The notes: generated from the sequence alone by a model not told the origin. A stretch of DNA of 64,000 nt from Streptomyces yatensis (GCF_018069625.1 NZ_CP072941.1:4030001-4094000), one strand, 5' to 3'. Positions 16,209 to 27,262 are shown, numbered from the stretch's first letter. Translations and numbers: made by a program.

Positions 16209-18385
16209 CCCGCGCCCTGCCCGGTCCCACGGACCACGTGGTGGTCGTCGGCGCCGGACTCGCCGGGCTGTCGGCGGCGCTGCACCTGCTGGGCGCCGGA
16301 CGCCGCGTCACCGTCCTCGAACGCGAGGACCTGCCCGGCGGCCGGGCCGGACGGCTCGACCTGGCCGGCTACCGGATCGACACCGGGCCCACCGTGCTGA
16401 CCATGCCGGAGCTGGCCGACGAGGCGTTCGCCGCCGTCGGCGACAGCCTGTGCGAGCGGGTCCACCTGGTCCCGCTGCACCCGGCCTACCGGGCCCGCTT
16501 CGCGGACGGCAGCAGCCTCGACGTCCACACCGGGGCGGACGCGATGGCCGCGGAGGTGGAACGGTTCGCCGGGCCGGCCGAGGCGGCGGGCTACCGGCGG
16601 CTGCGCGACTGGCTGGAGCGGCTGTACCGGGCGCAGCTGCGCCGGTTCATCGACGTCAACTTCGACTCGCCGCTCGGCCTGCTCAACGCCGACCTCGCCC
16701 GGCTGGCCGCGCTGGGCGGCTTCGGCCGCCTCGACGCCCGGATCGGCCGCTTCCTGAACGACGAGCGGCTGCGCCGGGTGTTCTCCTTCCAGGCCCTGTA
16801 CGCGGGTGTGCCCCCGGCGCGGGTGCTGGCCGCCTACGCGGTCATCGCCTACATGGACACCGTCGCCGGCGTGTACTTCCCCCGGGGCGGCATGCACGCC
16901 CTTCCGCGGGCGATGGCGGAGGCGGCCACCGACGCGGGCGCCGAGCTGCGGTACGGGCAACGGGTGACCCGCCTGGAACGGTCGGGCGAGCGGATCACCG
17001 CCGTCGTCACCGACACCGGCCGCATCCCGTGCGACGCGGTGATCCTCACCCCGGACCTGCCCGTCGCCTACCGGCTGCTCGGCCGTCGGCCACGCAGACC
17101 GCTCGGGCTGCGCCACTCCCCCTCCGCGGTCGTGCTGCACATCGGCACGGACCGCACCTGGCCCCAACTCGCCCATCACACGCTGTCGTTCGGCGCGGCA
17201 TGGCACACCACGTTCGACGAACTCGCCCGTGCCGGACGGCTGATGAGCGACCCGTCGCTGCTCATCACCCGGCCCACCGCCACCGACCCCGGCCTCGCGC
17301 CGCCCGGCCGCCACCTGCACTACATCCTCGCCCCCTGCCCCAACACCGCTATCGGCCCGCACGCGGCGGCCTGGTCCGACCTCGGCCCGCGCTACCGGGA
17401 CACGCTGCTGCGGGAGCTGGAGCGCCGCGGACTGGACGGCATCGAAGCCGCCATCGAGGAGGAGTGCCTGATCACCCCGGCCGACTGGCACACCCGAGGC
17501 CACGCCGCCGGGACACCCTTCTCGGCCGCCCACACCTTCGCCCAGACCGGCCCGTTCCGGCCCCGCAACCTGGTGCGCGGGACGGAGAACGCGGTGCTGG
17601 CCGGCTGCGGCACCACACCCGGCGTCGGCGTACCGACCGTGCTGCTGTCGGGAAAGCTGGCCGCGGCCCGCGTGACCGGCGTACCCGGACGCGGGACCAC
17701 CCGCCCGCGGCCCTCCACGACGTCCGCCCTCCCGGCGAGGGCTGCCCATCCGGCGAGGGCCGACGCCCCGGCGACCGCCGACCTCCCGCCGAGGGCCGGC
17801 CTCTCGGCGCCCACCAGCCCCCCGGCGACCGCCGACCTCCCGGCAACCCCCAGCCTCCCGACGAGGGCCGGAGCCCCGGCCAGGGCCGACCTCCCGACGA
17901 CCGCCGACCCCCCGGCAACCGCCAGCCCCCCGGCGACCACCGCCCACCCGGCAACCCCCAGCCTCCCGACGAGGGCCGGAGCCCCGGCCAGGGCCGACCT
18001 CCCGACGACCACCGCCCTCCCGACGAGGACCGGTGCCCCGACGACCACCGCCCACCCGGCGACCGCCGCCCGCCCGGCGACCACCGCCCACCCGACGAGG
18101 GCCGGTGCCCCGGCCCGCCCGGGTTCCCCGGCCCCGTCCGTGTCCCTGGCGGCCGTCACGCGGGAGGCGGCGGCCGCCCCACGAGCGCCTGAGACACCTC
18201 GCCCCTGCCCGACCGGCGCGCCGGAGCCGCCGGCCTCCTCACCGCAGTCCCCGGCCTCCTCACCGCAGCCCCCGGCCTCCTCACCGCAGCCCCCGCCCGC
18301 CGCGCTTCAGCCCCCGGTGCCGGAGAGCCCCCCGGCCGACCCGACCGACCCGACGGCCCCCGCGATCGAAGGCAGGACCGGATGA
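16205..18385 (+). CDS. crtI: Phytoene desaturase (CrtI) with a 230-residue low-complexity tail
   Basis: 726 aa. The first 490 or so residues are a complete Crt[21 protein letters not shown] at about 11-30, [20 protein letters not shown] following, and the C-terminal FAD motif [19 protein letters not shown]. It introduces four double bonds into phytoene to give lycopene. Residues from about 493 are a Pro/Ala/Thr-rich tail with internal repeats that ordinary CrtI (about 500 aa) does not have. The frame stays open to the crtB start, with ATGA overlaps at both ends. The enzyme should be membrane-associated; the tail may be a passive linker. Confidence 0.88.
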   Translation: MTRALPGPTDHVVVVGAGLAGLSAALHLLGAGRRVTVLEREDLPGGRAGRLDLAGYRIDTGPTVLTMPELADEAFAAVGDSLCERVHLVPLHPAYRARFADGSSLDVHTGADAMAAEVERFAGPAEAAGYRRLRDWLERLYRAQLRRFIDVNFDSPLGLLNADLARLAALGGFGRLDARIGRFLNDERLRRVFSFQALYAGVPPARVLAAYAVIAYMDTVAGVYFPRGGMHALPRAMAEAATDAGAELRYGQRVTRLERSGERITAVVTDTGRIPCDAVILTPDLPVAYRLLGRRPRRPLGLRHSPSAVVLHIGTDRTWPQLAHHTLSFGAAWHTTFDELARAGRLMSDPSLLITRPTATDPGLAPPGRHLHYILAPCPNTAIGPHAAAWSDLGPRYRDTLLRELERRGLDGIEAAIEEECLITPADWHTRGHAAGTPFSAAHTFAQTGPFRPRNLVRGTENAVLAGCGTTPGVGVPTVLLSGKLAAARVTGVPGRGTTRPRPSTTSALPARAAHPARADAPATADLPPRAGLSAPTSPPATADLPATPSLPTRAGAPARADLPTTADPPATASPPATTAHPATPSLPTRAGAPARADLPTTTALPTRTGAPTTTAHPATAARPATTAHPTRAGAPARPGSPAPSVSLAAVTREAAAAPRAPETPRPCPTGAPEPPASSPQSPASSPQPPASSPQPPPAALQPPVPESPPADPTDPTAPAIEGRTG
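17841..18010. repeat. 62-bp direct repeat (period 108 bp) in the crtI tail
   Basis: 17841-17902 and 17949-18010 are essentially identical; both encode [20 protein letters not shown]. The offset is 108 bp, 36 codons, so the frame is kept. Shorter CGGCGACC-type units surround it from 17700 to 18110, and an AGCCCCCGGCCTCCTC array lies at 18228-18297. Confidence 0.8.
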
Positions 18386-19413
18386 CCGATCGAGAGCTCG
18401 ACGCGGCGGGTATCACCGATCCGGCGCTGCGTGCGGCCTACCGCCACTGCCGCGCCCTGAACGCCCGGCACGGCAAGACCTACTTCCTCGCCACCCGGCT
18501 GCTGCCCGTCGAGCGCCGACCCGCCGTGCACGCCCTGTACGGCTTCGCCCGCTGGGCCGACGACATCGTCGACTCCCTCGACTCCGGCGCCGGACCGGAT
18601 ATGCGGGTGCGGGCGCTGAGCCGGCTCCAGGGGGAGCTGGAGGAGGGGCTGCGGCGGGGCGACAGCGGCGAGCCGGTGGTGCGCGCGCTCGCCGACACCG
18701 CCCGCCGCTACGCCATCGACCACGCCCACTTCCGGGACTTCATGACCGCCATGCGCTCCGACCTGGTGGTGACGGCCTACCCCACCTACGCCGACCTGCG
18801 CGCCTATATGCACGGCTCGGCCGCGGTGATCGGGCTCGAGATGCTGCCGGTGCTGGGCACGGTGGTGCCGCGGGAGGAGGCCGCGCCGTACGCCGCGGCG
18901 CTCGGCGTCGCCTTCCAGCTGAGCAACTTCCTGCGGGATGTCGGCGAGGACCTGGACCGCGGGCGCGTCTATCTGCCCGCCGACCTGCTCGCCGGTCACG
19001 GCGTGGACCGGGAGTTGCTGGTCCGGAGCCGCGCGACGGGCCATCCGGACCGCCGGATCACCGCCGCGCTCAAGGAGTTCGAGGCGCTGACCCGCGGCGT
19101 GTACCGGACGGCGGTGCCCGGCATCGAACTGCTCGAACCGGTGGCGCGCCCCTGCATCCGCACGGCGACCGTCCTGTACGGCGGCATCCTGGACACCGTC
19201 GCCCGCGACGGCTACGCCGTGCTGCACCGGCGGTCGGCGGTGCAGCGGCGGCACCGGGCGGTGGTCGCCGTCGACGGGCTGGCCCGGGTGGCGGCGGCCC
19301 GGCTGCGGGCGCGCACCGGCCCCGGAGACCGGCCGCCCGCCCGCGCCCGCCCCCTGCCCGCGGCCGCGCCCCCGCCGGCGATGGCCGTCTGCTCCGCCGA
19401 GGAGGTCGCGTGA
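18382..19413 (+). CDS. crtB: Phytoene synthase (CrtB)
   Basis: 343 aa squalene/phytoene synthase. The first Asp motif is DDIVD in [13 protein letters not shown], the second is [15 protein letters not shown], and FLATRLLP precedes them. It joins two geranylgeranyl diphosphates head to head to make phytoene. Its ATG overlaps the crtI stop and its own stop overlaps the GTG of the Rieske gene, so the whole crtE-I-B-Rieske operon is translationally coupled. The last 30 residues are Pro/Ala-rich. Confidence 0.92.
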   Translation: MTDRELDAAGITDPALRAAYRHCRALNARHGKTYFLATRLLPVERRPAVHALYGFARWADDIVDSLDSGAGPDMRVRALSRLQGELEEGLRRGDSGEPVVRALADTARRYAIDHAHFRDFMTAMRSDLVVTAYPTYADLRAYMHGSAAVIGLEMLPVLGTVVPREEAAPYAAALGVAFQLSNFLRDVGEDLDRGRVYLPADLLAGHGVDRELLVRSRATGHPDRRITAALKEFEALTRGVYRTAVPGIELLEPVARPCIRTATVLYGGILDTVARDGYAVLHRRSAVQRRHRAVVAVDGLARVAAARLRARTGPGDRPPARARPLPAAAPPPAMAVCSAEEVA

Positions 19414-20420
19414 ACCGCCGTCGCCTCCCGTTGACGCTGCGTCATCACGCCGTGCCCTGGGAGCGTCAACGGCCCACCTGGCGCGAGGCCCGGCCCGCGG
19501 TGATCGCCGGGGCGCTGAAGCGGGCGCAGGCCCGCCCGTCCGGGAACTGGTACGTCGTCGGCGCCTCCCGCGCCCTGCGGGGGGACGCCAAGCCGGCGTC
19601 GCGGACCGTGGCGGGTCAGGAGGTCGTGGTCTGGCGCGGCCCCGGCGGGCGCCTCGTCGGCGGACCGGGGATCTGCCCGCACCTGGGGGCGCCGCTGCGG
19701 GACAGCCCGGTGCGCTGCGGCACGCTGGTGTGCCACTGGCACGGGCTGGCCCTGGACGGCAGCCCGTACGCGGGCTGGTCGCCGCTGCCGGTGCACGACG
19801 ACGGGGTGCTGGTGTGGGTGCGGCTGGACACCGTCGGCGGGGAGGAGCCGCTGGACGCACCCGTCGTACCGCGGCGGCCCGAGCCCGCCCGCGCCCTGAC
19901 GGCCGTCTACACCGGGGTGGGTGTCTGTGAGCCCGAGGACGTGCTGGCCAACCGGCTCGATCCATGGCACGGGGCGTGGTTCCACCCCTACTCGTTCGTC
20001 GATCTGACGGTGGTGGACGCGCCTGGCGGACCGGCCCGCGCGGCGGACGGCGGCGCGGACGCCCTCACCGTCGACGTGTCCTTCAAGGTGGCGGGCCGGC
20101 TGGTCGTGCCGGTCCGTGCCGTCTTCACGGCACCCGAACCCCGCACCGTCGTCATGCGCATCACCGAGGGCGAGGGCGCGGGCTCCGTCGTGGAGACCCA
20201 TGCCACCCCGCTCGGCGCGGACGACTCCGGCCGCCCCCGCACCGCCGTCATCGAGGCGGTGGTGACCGCCTCGGACCGCCCGGGCTTCGCCGCCGCCCGC
20301 CGGGCCGCGCCCCTGCTGCGTCCCCTGATGCGCGCCGCGGCCGGCCGGCTGTGGCGGGACGACCTGGCCTACGCCGAGCGGCGCTGGCAGCTGCGCTCGA
20401 CGGGCCGCTTCCCGGGCTGA
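19410..20420 (+). CDS. Rieske 2Fe-2S protein of the carotenoid operon (DUF5914-type)
   Basis: 336 aa. A Rieske centre is formed by CPHLGAPL (C-x-H) and, 17 residues on, CHWHG (C-x2-H). The C-terminal half resembles the DUF5914 domain found behind Rieske domains in actinobacterial carotenoid clusters. GTG at 19410 overlaps the crtB stop (GTGA) and GGAGG lies at 19401-19405. It probably works as an oxygenase or electron-transfer partner modifying the carotenoid ring or end group; it stands where crtV is found in other Streptomyces clusters (recollection). Confidence 0.78.
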   Translation: MNRRRLPLTLRHHAVPWERQRPTWREARPAVIAGALKRAQARPSGNWYVVGASRALRGDAKPASRTVAGQEVVVWRGPGGRLVGGPGICPHLGAPLRDSPVRCGTLVCHWHGLALDGSPYAGWSPLPVHDDGVLVWVRLDTVGGEEPLDAPVVPRRPEPARALTAVYTGVGVCEPEDVLANRLDPWHGAWFHPYSFVDLTVVDAPGGPARAADGGADALTVDVSFKVAGRLVVPVRAVFTAPEPRTVVMRITEGEGAGSVVETHATPLGADDSGRPRTAVIEAVVTASDRPGFAAARRAAPLLRPLMRAAAGRLWRDDLAYAERRWQLRSTGRFPG

Positions 20421-20571
20421 GCGGCGCGCGAGGCGTTCCCGAGCCCGTTCCAGAACCCGGCCGGAAGCCGCCTCGGGTGCGAGATGCGCGGAGGCGGCCG
20501 CTGGAACACCTCGAGCTGGTTGTGATCACCCTCCCTGTGACGCGCGTTCCGCAAAAGGCCCACCCAAAGGT

Positions 20572-20591
20572 CGTTACGTGGGGCCGTAACG
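20572..20591. promoter_or_regulatory. Inverted repeat upstream of the DUF6131 gene
   Basis: CGTTACG (20572-20578) and CGTAACG (20585-20591) flank a 6-nt spacer 72 nt before the start of the small membrane-peptide gene. It may be an operator or part of a stress promoter; no -10/-35 pair is convincing. The rest of 20421-20663 shows nothing else. Confidence 0.35.
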
Positions 20592-20663
20592 GGGGACGAA
20601 TTGGCGTGGAGCTGATACGAGAGGAATACTCAAAAGGGAGTTTCCCGAAGATCGGAGGAATCC

Positions 20664-20819
20664 ATGATCGCCCTCGGGATCATTCTCCTCATCGTCGGCT
20701 TTGTGACCGGCATCTCCGTCCTGTGGACCATTGGCATCATCCTTCTCGTCATCGGAGCGATCCTCTGGGTCCTGGGCGCCGCCGGGCACGCGATCGGTGG
20801 GCGTCGGCACTACTGGTAG
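20664..20819 (+). CDS. DUF6131-family small membrane protein (51 aa)
   Basis: 51 aa, two hydrophobic segments (residues 2-20 and 22-42) joined by a short turn, ending GGRRHYW, the pattern of DUF6131 proteins of Streptomyces and mycobacteria. GGAGGA at 20655-20660 precedes the ATG by a few nt. Function unknown; such peptides sit in the membrane. The last 19 bases, including the stop, are duplicated immediately downstream, so the duplication leaves the protein intact. Confidence 0.85.
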   Translation: MIALGIILLIVGFVTGISVLWTIGIILLVIGAILWVLGAAGHAIGGRRHYW

Positions 20820-20838
20820 GCGTCGGCACTACTGGTAG
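20801..20838. repeat. Perfect 19-bp tandem duplication across a stop codon
   Basis: GCGTCGGCACTACTGGTAG occurs at 20801-20819, where it encodes the end of the DUF6131 protein, and again at 20820-20838. The two copies are identical, which suggests a recent slippage event. Confidence 0.9.
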
Positions 20839-20925
20839 CAGAGCCGTCGACGCGCGCCGGAGAAGTGAGACTCGGCCCCCGCTCAGGTAACCGGCGGGGC
20901 AGACGAAAGCCGAGACCAGGACAGC

Positions 20926-20965
20926 GTTGAGGGCTCGACCGGCGCGCGCCGGTCGAGCCCTCAAC
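20926..20965. terminator. 40-bp perfect palindrome, bidirectional terminator
   Basis: The left arm GTTGAGGGCTCGACCGGCGC (20926-20945) is followed at once by its exact reverse complement (20946-20965). It lies between the rightward DUF6131 gene and the leftward GvpU-like gene, so it can end transcription from both sides. The sequence between 20839 and 20925 shows nothing else. Confidence 0.75.
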
Positions 20966-21027
20966 CCATTCCATTCAGTGTCGGGTCGGCAAGACGGTGC
21001 CTCCAGGGCCGACCAGGGGTCCGTGAC

Positions 21028-21402
21028 TCATGCGTCGGAGTAGCTGAAGTCGCCAACGGTCCAGCCGCTGACGTCCTTGATCGCGACGCGGTACATCCCG
21101 CCCGTCTCGGGGATCCCGATGCTTCCTTGCAGGATTCGGGCGACATGAAAATGCAGATGGGTGGGCGGCCCAGCGCGGTCCGGCCGGTCCTGCGTCTCGT
21201 CGGCGGTGAAGACGCCGGAGAAGGGGCCGAGGCGGTCCGAGTCCCTCAGGATCTCCGACACCCGCTGCCTCCACACGGCTTCGGGAGCCAACCGTCCGGT
21301 GATGACGGCGCCGCCGGTGACCACGGTCAGGGACATCTGATTGCTCCGCTCGGACTCCACCATGGCGGCCAGGTCGACGAGCAGTTCGTCAGCGTTCGAC
21401 AT
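21028..21402 (-). CDS. GvpU-like protein (possible gas-vesicle accessory family)
   Basis: 124 aa from the ATG at 21402; a longer frame to 21444 has no better start. Two stretches recall gas vesicle accessory protein GvpU: LTVVTGGAVITGRL near residue 26, and near the end HLHFHVARI followed by MYRVAIKDVSGWTVGDFS, where GvpU has a His-Leu, an aromatic-Arg, and a Val-x-Gly-(Phe/Trp)-x-x-Gly pattern. The match is from memory and by eye. No other gas vesicle gene is in the window, so a role in vesicles is doubtful. Confidence 0.5.
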   Translation of the reverse strand: MSNADELLVDLAAMVESERSNQMSLTVVTGGAVITGRLAPEAVWRQRVSEILRDSDRLGPFSGVFTADETQDRPDRAGPPTHLHFHVARILQGSIGIPETGGMYRVAIKDVSGWTVGDFSYSDA

Positions 21403-21625
21403 GAGAGCCGATTTTATTCGTCCGTCCGGCCGGGTGTACCCCACTGGGCGCGACGGCCCCGGCGGAGGGCCTCCTGCGCGGGCCGCGGCACGGCCACCGC
21501 GACGTTGTCCGGCCCGGTCACGGAGGACGGCCGTGAAGGGCCGGCGCCGGGCCGAACCGACCCGGCGTCGCCGGCCGCGCTTACCGCGGAGACCTCATCT
21601 CCCCAGGTCAGCGATGGGGAGGAGT

Positions 21626-22714
<1,089 letters not shown>

Positions 22715-22922
22715 GTTGGCGACTTCCCGTAACTTCCCGTGGTCGGGATGTGAGGACAGAGGACGGACCCCGGCGGGGCCGGTCCACCAGTCTACGGGGC
22801 CGCCCCCGATCGCCCGGCCGATCACCCAGCCGGGCTGACAATCGGTCGAACACACTGCCAAGGTCCTGCGAAGGGCGTGTCCAAGACCGGATTCCCGCCC
22901 TCCGGCCGCCTACGTTGGTCGG

Positions 22923-23591
22923 GTGGAGCAATACAGCACGCGTACGCCGCGCCGCGCGGCGGCCCCGCCGCCCCGCCCGGCCGCGGACGACACGTACACC
23001 GGCCGGAGCCGAGGCGCCGGTCAGGGCCGTGGACGGCCCGGTGGCGCGGCCCGGGACGTCCGGCCGCCCGCGCGGCGGACGGGGCCGTCCGGTCCGGCCG
23101 CGGCGCTGCCCGCCGCGCTGCGGCGGGCCCGGGGGCTGTCCCTTCCGGACCCCCGGCTGACCGGGCTGGGCGCGGGGCTGCTGACCGCGCTCACCATGCT
23201 GGGCATCGGCTGTCTGGACGCGCTGCTGTTCTCCGGCTCACCCACCGTGTACAGCGTGCTCTTCCTGCCGGCCTGCGCGGCCTGCGGGCTGTGGGTGCGC
23301 CCCGCCGATCTGCTGGCGGCGCCGGTGACGGCGCCGCTGGCCTATACGGTCGGGCTGCTGCCGATCAACGACGGGTCGGCCGGCTTCAGCGGACAGGCGG
23401 TGGGGGTGTTCACCGCACTGTCGCTGCAGGCCGGCTGGCTCTACGCGGGGACGCTGCTGACCGTGGTGATCGTGCTCGTACGGCGGGCGGTGCTGGTCAC
23501 CCGGCGTCGTCGGCAGCAGCGGCCGCGGCCATCGCGGCCCCCACGATCCCCGCGTTATTCTGCAGCTGCGCAGGCACGATCTCGGCCCTGA
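22923..23591 (+). CDS. DUF6542 membrane protein
   Basis: 222 aa. An Arg/Pro/Gly-rich disordered N-terminus (1-75) precedes about four membrane helices (roughly 78-100, 105-125, 130-150 and 165-190), matching the DUF6542 domain of Streptomyces. The tail is Arg-rich. The GTG start at 22923 begins near the divergent ychF gene. The last 95 nt overlap the 3' end of ppgK on the other strand. Function unknown. Confidence 0.75.
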   Translation: MEQYSTRTPRRAAAPPPRPAADDTYTGRSRGAGQGRGRPGGAARDVRPPARRTGPSGPAAALPAALRRARGLSLPDPRLTGLGAGLLTALTMLGIGCLDALLFSGSPTVYSVLFLPACAACGLWVRPADLLAAPVTAPLAYTVGLLPINDGSAGFSGQAVGVFTALSLQAGWLYAGTLLTVVIVLVRRAVLVTRRRRQQRPRPSRPPRSPRYSAAAQARSRP

Positions 23592-24288
23592 CGCCCTCGA
23601 TCAGCGGCAGGAACTTGTCCGCCTTACGGCTCACCCCGCCGCCCAGCACGAAGAGCTCCGGCGAGAACAGCATCTCCAGGTGATGGAGGTACTTCTGCAC
23701 CCGGCGCGCCCAGTGCGACCAGCTGAGCTCGTGATCGTCCTTGGCCTTGGTCGAGGCCCGCTTCTCCGCCTCGTGGCCGTCCAGCTCCAGATGGCCCAGC
23801 TCGGTGTTGGTGAGCAGATGGCCGTCGGTGAAGAGCGCGCTGCCGATGCCGGTACCGAGGGTGAGTACGATCACGGTGCCCTTCACGCCGCGGGCGGCGC
23901 CGAAGGCCACTTCCGCGACCCCGGCCGCGTCCGCGTCGTTCAGCACCGTGACGGGGCAGTGCAGCCGCTCGCCGAGCTGTGACGCCAGATCGGTGCCGAT
24001 CCAGCTCTTGTCGACATTCGCGGCGGTAAGAGTGACACCGTTCTTCACCACACCCGGGAAGGTCACCCCGACCGGCCGCCCGGACCAGCCGAAATGCCGG
24101 ACGACCTCCACCACACCGTCCAGGACCGCCTCGGGCGTGGACGGATGCGGGGTGAGCACCTTATGGCGCTCCTCCGCGAGCTCACCCCGGTCCAGGTCCA
24201 CCGGGGCGCCCTTGATGCCCGAACCGCCGATGTCGATGCCGAACACCTTCGCCGCGGACGCCCCCGTGGCCCCCTGGTCCTGCGTCAC
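23497..24288 (-). CDS. ppgK: Polyphosphate glucokinase
   Basis: 263 aa ROK-family kinase. The phosphate-binding [13 protein letters not shown] is at about 16-28, the catalytic Asp lies in VLNDADAAG, and [11 protein letters not shown] and [14 protein letters not shown] follow, the latter typical of actinobacterial polyphosphate/ATP glucokinases. It phosphorylates glucose using polyphosphate or ATP. GTG at 24288 overlaps the ispH stop by 4 nt. Its 3' end is antisense to DUF6542 for 95 nt. Confidence 0.95.
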   Translation of the reverse strand: MTQDQGATGASAAKVFGIDIGGSGIKGAPVDLDRGELAEERHKVLTPHPSTPEAVLDGVVEVVRHFGWSGRPVGVTFPGVVKNGVTLTAANVDKSWIGTDLASQLGERLHCPVTVLNDADAAGVAEVAFGAARGVKGTVIVLTLGTGIGSALFTDGHLLTNTELGHLELDGHEAEKRASTKAKDDHELSWSHWARRVQKYLHHLEMLFSPELFVLGGGVSRKADKFLPLIEGVRAEIVPAQLQNNAGIVGAAMAAAAAADDAG

Positions 24289-25349
24289 CGCTGCGGTCCC
24301 TCCGCCTCGGCGGCGACCGCCGCGGCCGCCGGCTCACCGGCCGCCGGCTCACCGGCCTCCGGCTCACCGGCGGACGTCGCGGCCGCTGCCGCCTCCGCCC
24401 GCAGGTCCCGGCGCAGCTCCTTGGGGAGCGAGAAGGTCAGGGACTCCTGCATCGGCTGGACGACCTCGACATCGCCGAAGCCGCGCTCGGCCAGCCACTC
24501 CAGGACGCCCTCGACGAGCACGTCCGGAACGGAGGCGCCCGAGGTCACGCCGACCGTGGTGACGCCCTCCAGCCATGCCTCGTCGATCTCGCTCGCGTAG
24601 TCGACCAGATGGCCGTCCTTGGCGCCCGCGCCGATGGCGACCTCCACCAGCCGCACCGAGTTGGAGGAGTTCTTGGAGCCGACCACGATGACCAGGTCGG
24701 ACTCGGCGGCCACCTGCTTGATGGCGATCTGGCGGTTCTGGGTGGCGTAGCAGATGTCGTCGCTGGGCGGGCTGATGAGCTGCGGGAAGCGCTCCTTGAG
24801 CGCGTCCACGGTCTCCATGGTCTCGTCGACGGAGAGGGTGGTCTGGGAGAGCCAGACGACCTTGGACTCGTCGCGCACATCGACGTTCTTCACATCGTCG
24901 GGGCCGTCGACCAGGGTGATGTGCTCCGGGGCCTCACCGCTGGTGCCGATGACCTCCTCATGGCCCTCGTGACCGATCAGGAGGATGTCGTAGTCCTCCT
25001 TGGCGAACCGGACTGCTTCCTTGTGGACCTTGGTCACCAGCGGACAGGTGGCGTCGATGGTGGCCAGCTTGCGCTCGGCGGCCTCCTCGTGGACCACCGG
25101 CGCGACACCGTGCGCCGAGAAGATCACGATGGAGCCCTCGGGCACCTCTTCCGTCTCGTCGACGAAGATGGCGCCCTTTTTCTCCAGGGTCCGGACGACG
25201 TACTTGTTGTGGACGATCTCCTTGCGCACATAGATCGGCGCGCCGTACTGCTCCAGGGCCTTCTCGACGGCGATCACGGCACGGTCGACACCGGCACAGT
25301 AGCCACGGGGGGCCGCGAGCAGGACCCTTCGGGCGGAGGTTGCAGTCAT
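24285..25349 (-). CDS. ispH: 4-hydroxy-3-methylbut-2-enyl diphosphate reductase (IspH)
   Basis: 354 aa. The three cluster-binding cysteines are in [26 protein letters not shown] and ICYATQNRQ. It makes isopentenyl and dimethylallyl diphosphate in the last step of the MEP pathway, supplying both UppS and the carotenoid genes of this window. The ATG at 25349 has GGGGGAC just before it; an ATG at 25358 adds three residues without a ribosome site. The last 40 residues are an Ala/Glu/Gly tail with a repeated GEPAA unit (24330-24375). Confidence 0.93.
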   Translation of the reverse strand: MTATSARRVLLAAPRGYCAGVDRAVIAVEKALEQYGAPIYVRKEIVHNKYVVRTLEKKGAIFVDETEEVPEGSIVIFSAHGVAPVVHEEAAERKLATIDATCPLVTKVHKEAVRFAKEDYDILLIGHEGHEEVIGTSGEAPEHITLVDGPDDVKNVDVRDESKVVWLSQTTLSVDETMETVDALKERFPQLISPPSDDICYATQNRQIAIKQVAAESDLVIVVGSKNSSNSVRLVEVAIGAGAKDGHLVDYASEIDEAWLEGVTTVGVTSGASVPDVLVEGVLEWLAERGFGDVEVVQPMQESLTFSLPKELRRDLRAEAAAAATSAGEPEAGEPAAGEPAAAAVAAEAEGPQR

Positions 25350-25411
25350 GTCCCCCATGGTAGGGGCGATGACCCCGGGGTCTGTCGGTGGTGACCGATA
25401 CCCTCGCGGTC

Positions 25412-26632
25412 ATGGCTGTCAACACGTCCGCGGAGGCGCCGATCCCGGTCGGCGAGGTGTCCCGGCTGATCGGAAGCTGGATCGACCGGCTCGGCGCGGT
25501 GTGGGTCGAGGGGCAGATCACCCAGCTGTCCCGGCGCCCGGGCGCCGGTGTGGTGTTTCTGACCCTGCGCGACCCCAGTTACGACATCTCGCTGACCGTC
25601 ACCTGCTTCCGCGCCGTCTTCGACCGCATCGCGGACACGGTGCGCGAGGGCGCGCGGGTCGTGGTGCACGCCAAGCCGGAGTGGTACGCGCCGCGGGGCC
25701 AGCTGTCCCTGCGGGCCGCCGAGATCCGCCCGGTGGGCGTGGGCGAACTGCTCGCGCGGCTCGAGCAGTTGAAGAAGGCGCTGGCGGCCGAGGGGCTGTT
25801 CGCGGCCGAGCGCAAGAAGCCGCTGCCCTTTCTGCCGCAGCTGATAGGGCTGGTCTGCGGGCGCGCCTCGGCCGCCGAGCGCGATGTGCTGGAGAACGCA
25901 CGGCTGCGCTGGCCCGCCGTCCGCTTCGAGGTGCGCAATGTGGCGGTGCAGGGGGTGCACGCGGTGCCGCAGGTGATCGAGGCGGTCAAGGAGCTCGACG
26001 CGCTGCCGGAAGTGGACGTGATCGTGGTGGCGCGCGGCGGCGGCAGTGTGGAGGATCTGCTGCCGTTCTCCGATGAGCAGCTGGTGCGGGCGGTGGCCGC
26101 GTGCCGTACGCCGGTGGTCTCCGCGATCGGCCATGAGCCGGACTCACCGCTGCTCGACCTGGTCGCCGATCTGCGCGCCTCCACGCCCACCGACGCGGCG
26201 AAGAAGATCGTGCCGGATGTGGGCGAGGAGCTGATGCGCGTCCAGCAGCTGCGGGAGCGCGCGCTGCGCAGTGTGCACGGGCTGCTGGACCGGGAGGAGC
26301 GGGGGCTGGCCGCCGCGCTGGCCCGGCCCTGCATGCGGGAGCCGCACCGCATGGTGGACGAGCGGGCGGAGCGGATCACGGCGGTGCTGGAGCGCGCCCG
26401 CCGCTGCCTGGGCCATCTGCTGGACCGGGCCGACTCCGAGCTGGCCCACACCCAGGCGCGGGTGGTGGCCCTCTCCCCCGCCGCGACGCTGCGGCGGGGC
26501 TATGCGGTGCTGCAGCACCCCGACGGCTCGGTGGTGCGGGCGGCCGACGAGGTCACGGAGGGCGAGGAGCTGCGCGCGCGGGTCGCCGAGGGCGAGTTCC
26601 GGGCGCGCGTCGCTGTCGGTCCGGCTGAATAG
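25412..26632 (+). CDS. xseA: Exodeoxyribonuclease VII large subunit
   Basis: 406 aa. An N-terminal OB fold (about 10-110, with [20 protein letters not shown]) binds single-stranded DNA. The catalytic region contains [20 protein letters not shown], and the long C-terminal part is coiled coil, where small subunits attach. ATG at 25412 is chosen over an in-frame ATG at 25388. The gene is divergent from ispH with only 62 nt between them, so the two share a promoter region. xseB follows after 10 nt. Confidence 0.93.
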   Translation: MAVNTSAEAPIPVGEVSRLIGSWIDRLGAVWVEGQITQLSRRPGAGVVFLTLRDPSYDISLTVTCFRAVFDRIADTVREGARVVVHAKPEWYAPRGQLSLRAAEIRPVGVGELLARLEQLKKALAAEGLFAAERKKPLPFLPQLIGLVCGRASAAERDVLENARLRWPAVRFEVRNVAVQGVHAVPQVIEAVKELDALPEVDVIVVARGGGSVEDLLPFSDEQLVRAVAACRTPVVSAIGHEPDSPLLDLVADLRASTPTDAAKKIVPDVGEELMRVQQLRERALRSVHGLLDREERGLAAALARPCMREPHRMVDERAERITAVLERARRCLGHLLDRADSELAHTQARVVALSPAATLRRGYAVLQHPDGSVVRAADEVTEGEELRARVAEGEFRARVAVGPAE

Positions 26633-26642
26633 GGTGAGGGGC

Positions 26643-26942
26643 ATGGCGAAGACGGACGAGCAGGCCCAGCAGACCGCGCGGAGCGACGCCCCGGGGGCGG
26701 AGACCACGCTCGGCTATGAGCAGGCGCGGGACGAGCTGGTCGAGGTGGTCCGCCGGCTGGAGGCGGGCGGCACCAGCCTGGAGGAGTCGCTCGCGCTGTG
26801 GGAGCGGGGCGAGGAGCTGGCCAAGGTCTGCCGCCGCTGGCTGGAGGGCGCGCGGGCACGGCTGGACGCGGCGCTGGCGGACGAGACGGATGCGGACGCG
26901 GAAGGGGACGGCGAGGGCGAGGAGCGCCCGCCCGAGGGGTGA
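26643..26942 (+). CDS. xseB: Exodeoxyribonuclease VII small subunit
   Basis: 99 aa. [20 protein letters not shown] and [19 protein letters not shown] form the helical hairpin of the family, followed by an acidic tail. Several copies bind the XseA coiled coil and are needed for nuclease activity. GAGGGG lies just before the ATG. Forms an operon with xseA. Confidence 0.92.
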   Translation: MAKTDEQAQQTARSDAPGAETTLGYEQARDELVEVVRRLEAGGTSLEESLALWERGEELAKVCRRWLEGARARLDAALADETDADAEGDGEGEERPPEG

Positions 26943-27191
26943 CCGCCGGCGGTTTGCCGCTCACCGCTTGCCGTTCACCCCTTGTTGCTCGCCGCCGACC
27001 GGCCGGGCTGGGTGCTGCCCGGCGCCGCGCGGCCGGGTTCGGTTGTTGCCCGCCGTCGCACGGCCGTCGATGACCGGCCGCGCCCGATCACCCGCCGTCG
27101 TACGGCCGCACTCGATGCAGCGCGCCCGGTCCTCGCGCGCTGCGCACCATGTGATTCAGAGCACCTTCCGCACCCTGCGCCAACTTTTTAG
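26943..27191. other. Intergenic stretch without a supported gene
   Basis: The gap between xseB and the nitroreductase is 320 nt. This part is GC-rich with loosely repeated GGCCGGGC/GCCCGC blocks (27000-27110) and no coding signal. I see no clear terminator hairpin. The last part (from 27184) turns sharply AT-rich and holds the next promoter. Confidence 0.5.
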
Positions 27192-27219
27192 TTGAACATT
27201 AATCTAAGCGCCGTACAGT
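27184..27219 (+). promoter_or_regulatory. Promoter and possible operator of the nitroreductase gene
   Basis: TTGAAC (27192-27197) and TACAGT (27214-27219) are spaced by 16 nt, a good vegetative promoter 43 nt before the ATG. It is overlapped by a partly symmetric AT-rich element bounded by TTAG (27188-27191) and CTAA (27204-27207), unusual in this GC-rich sequence and a plausible repressor site. Confidence 0.55.
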
Positions 27220-27262
27220 AGAGGCCGTCAGCGATATCCCCGCTTATGCAGAGGTTTCTTCC

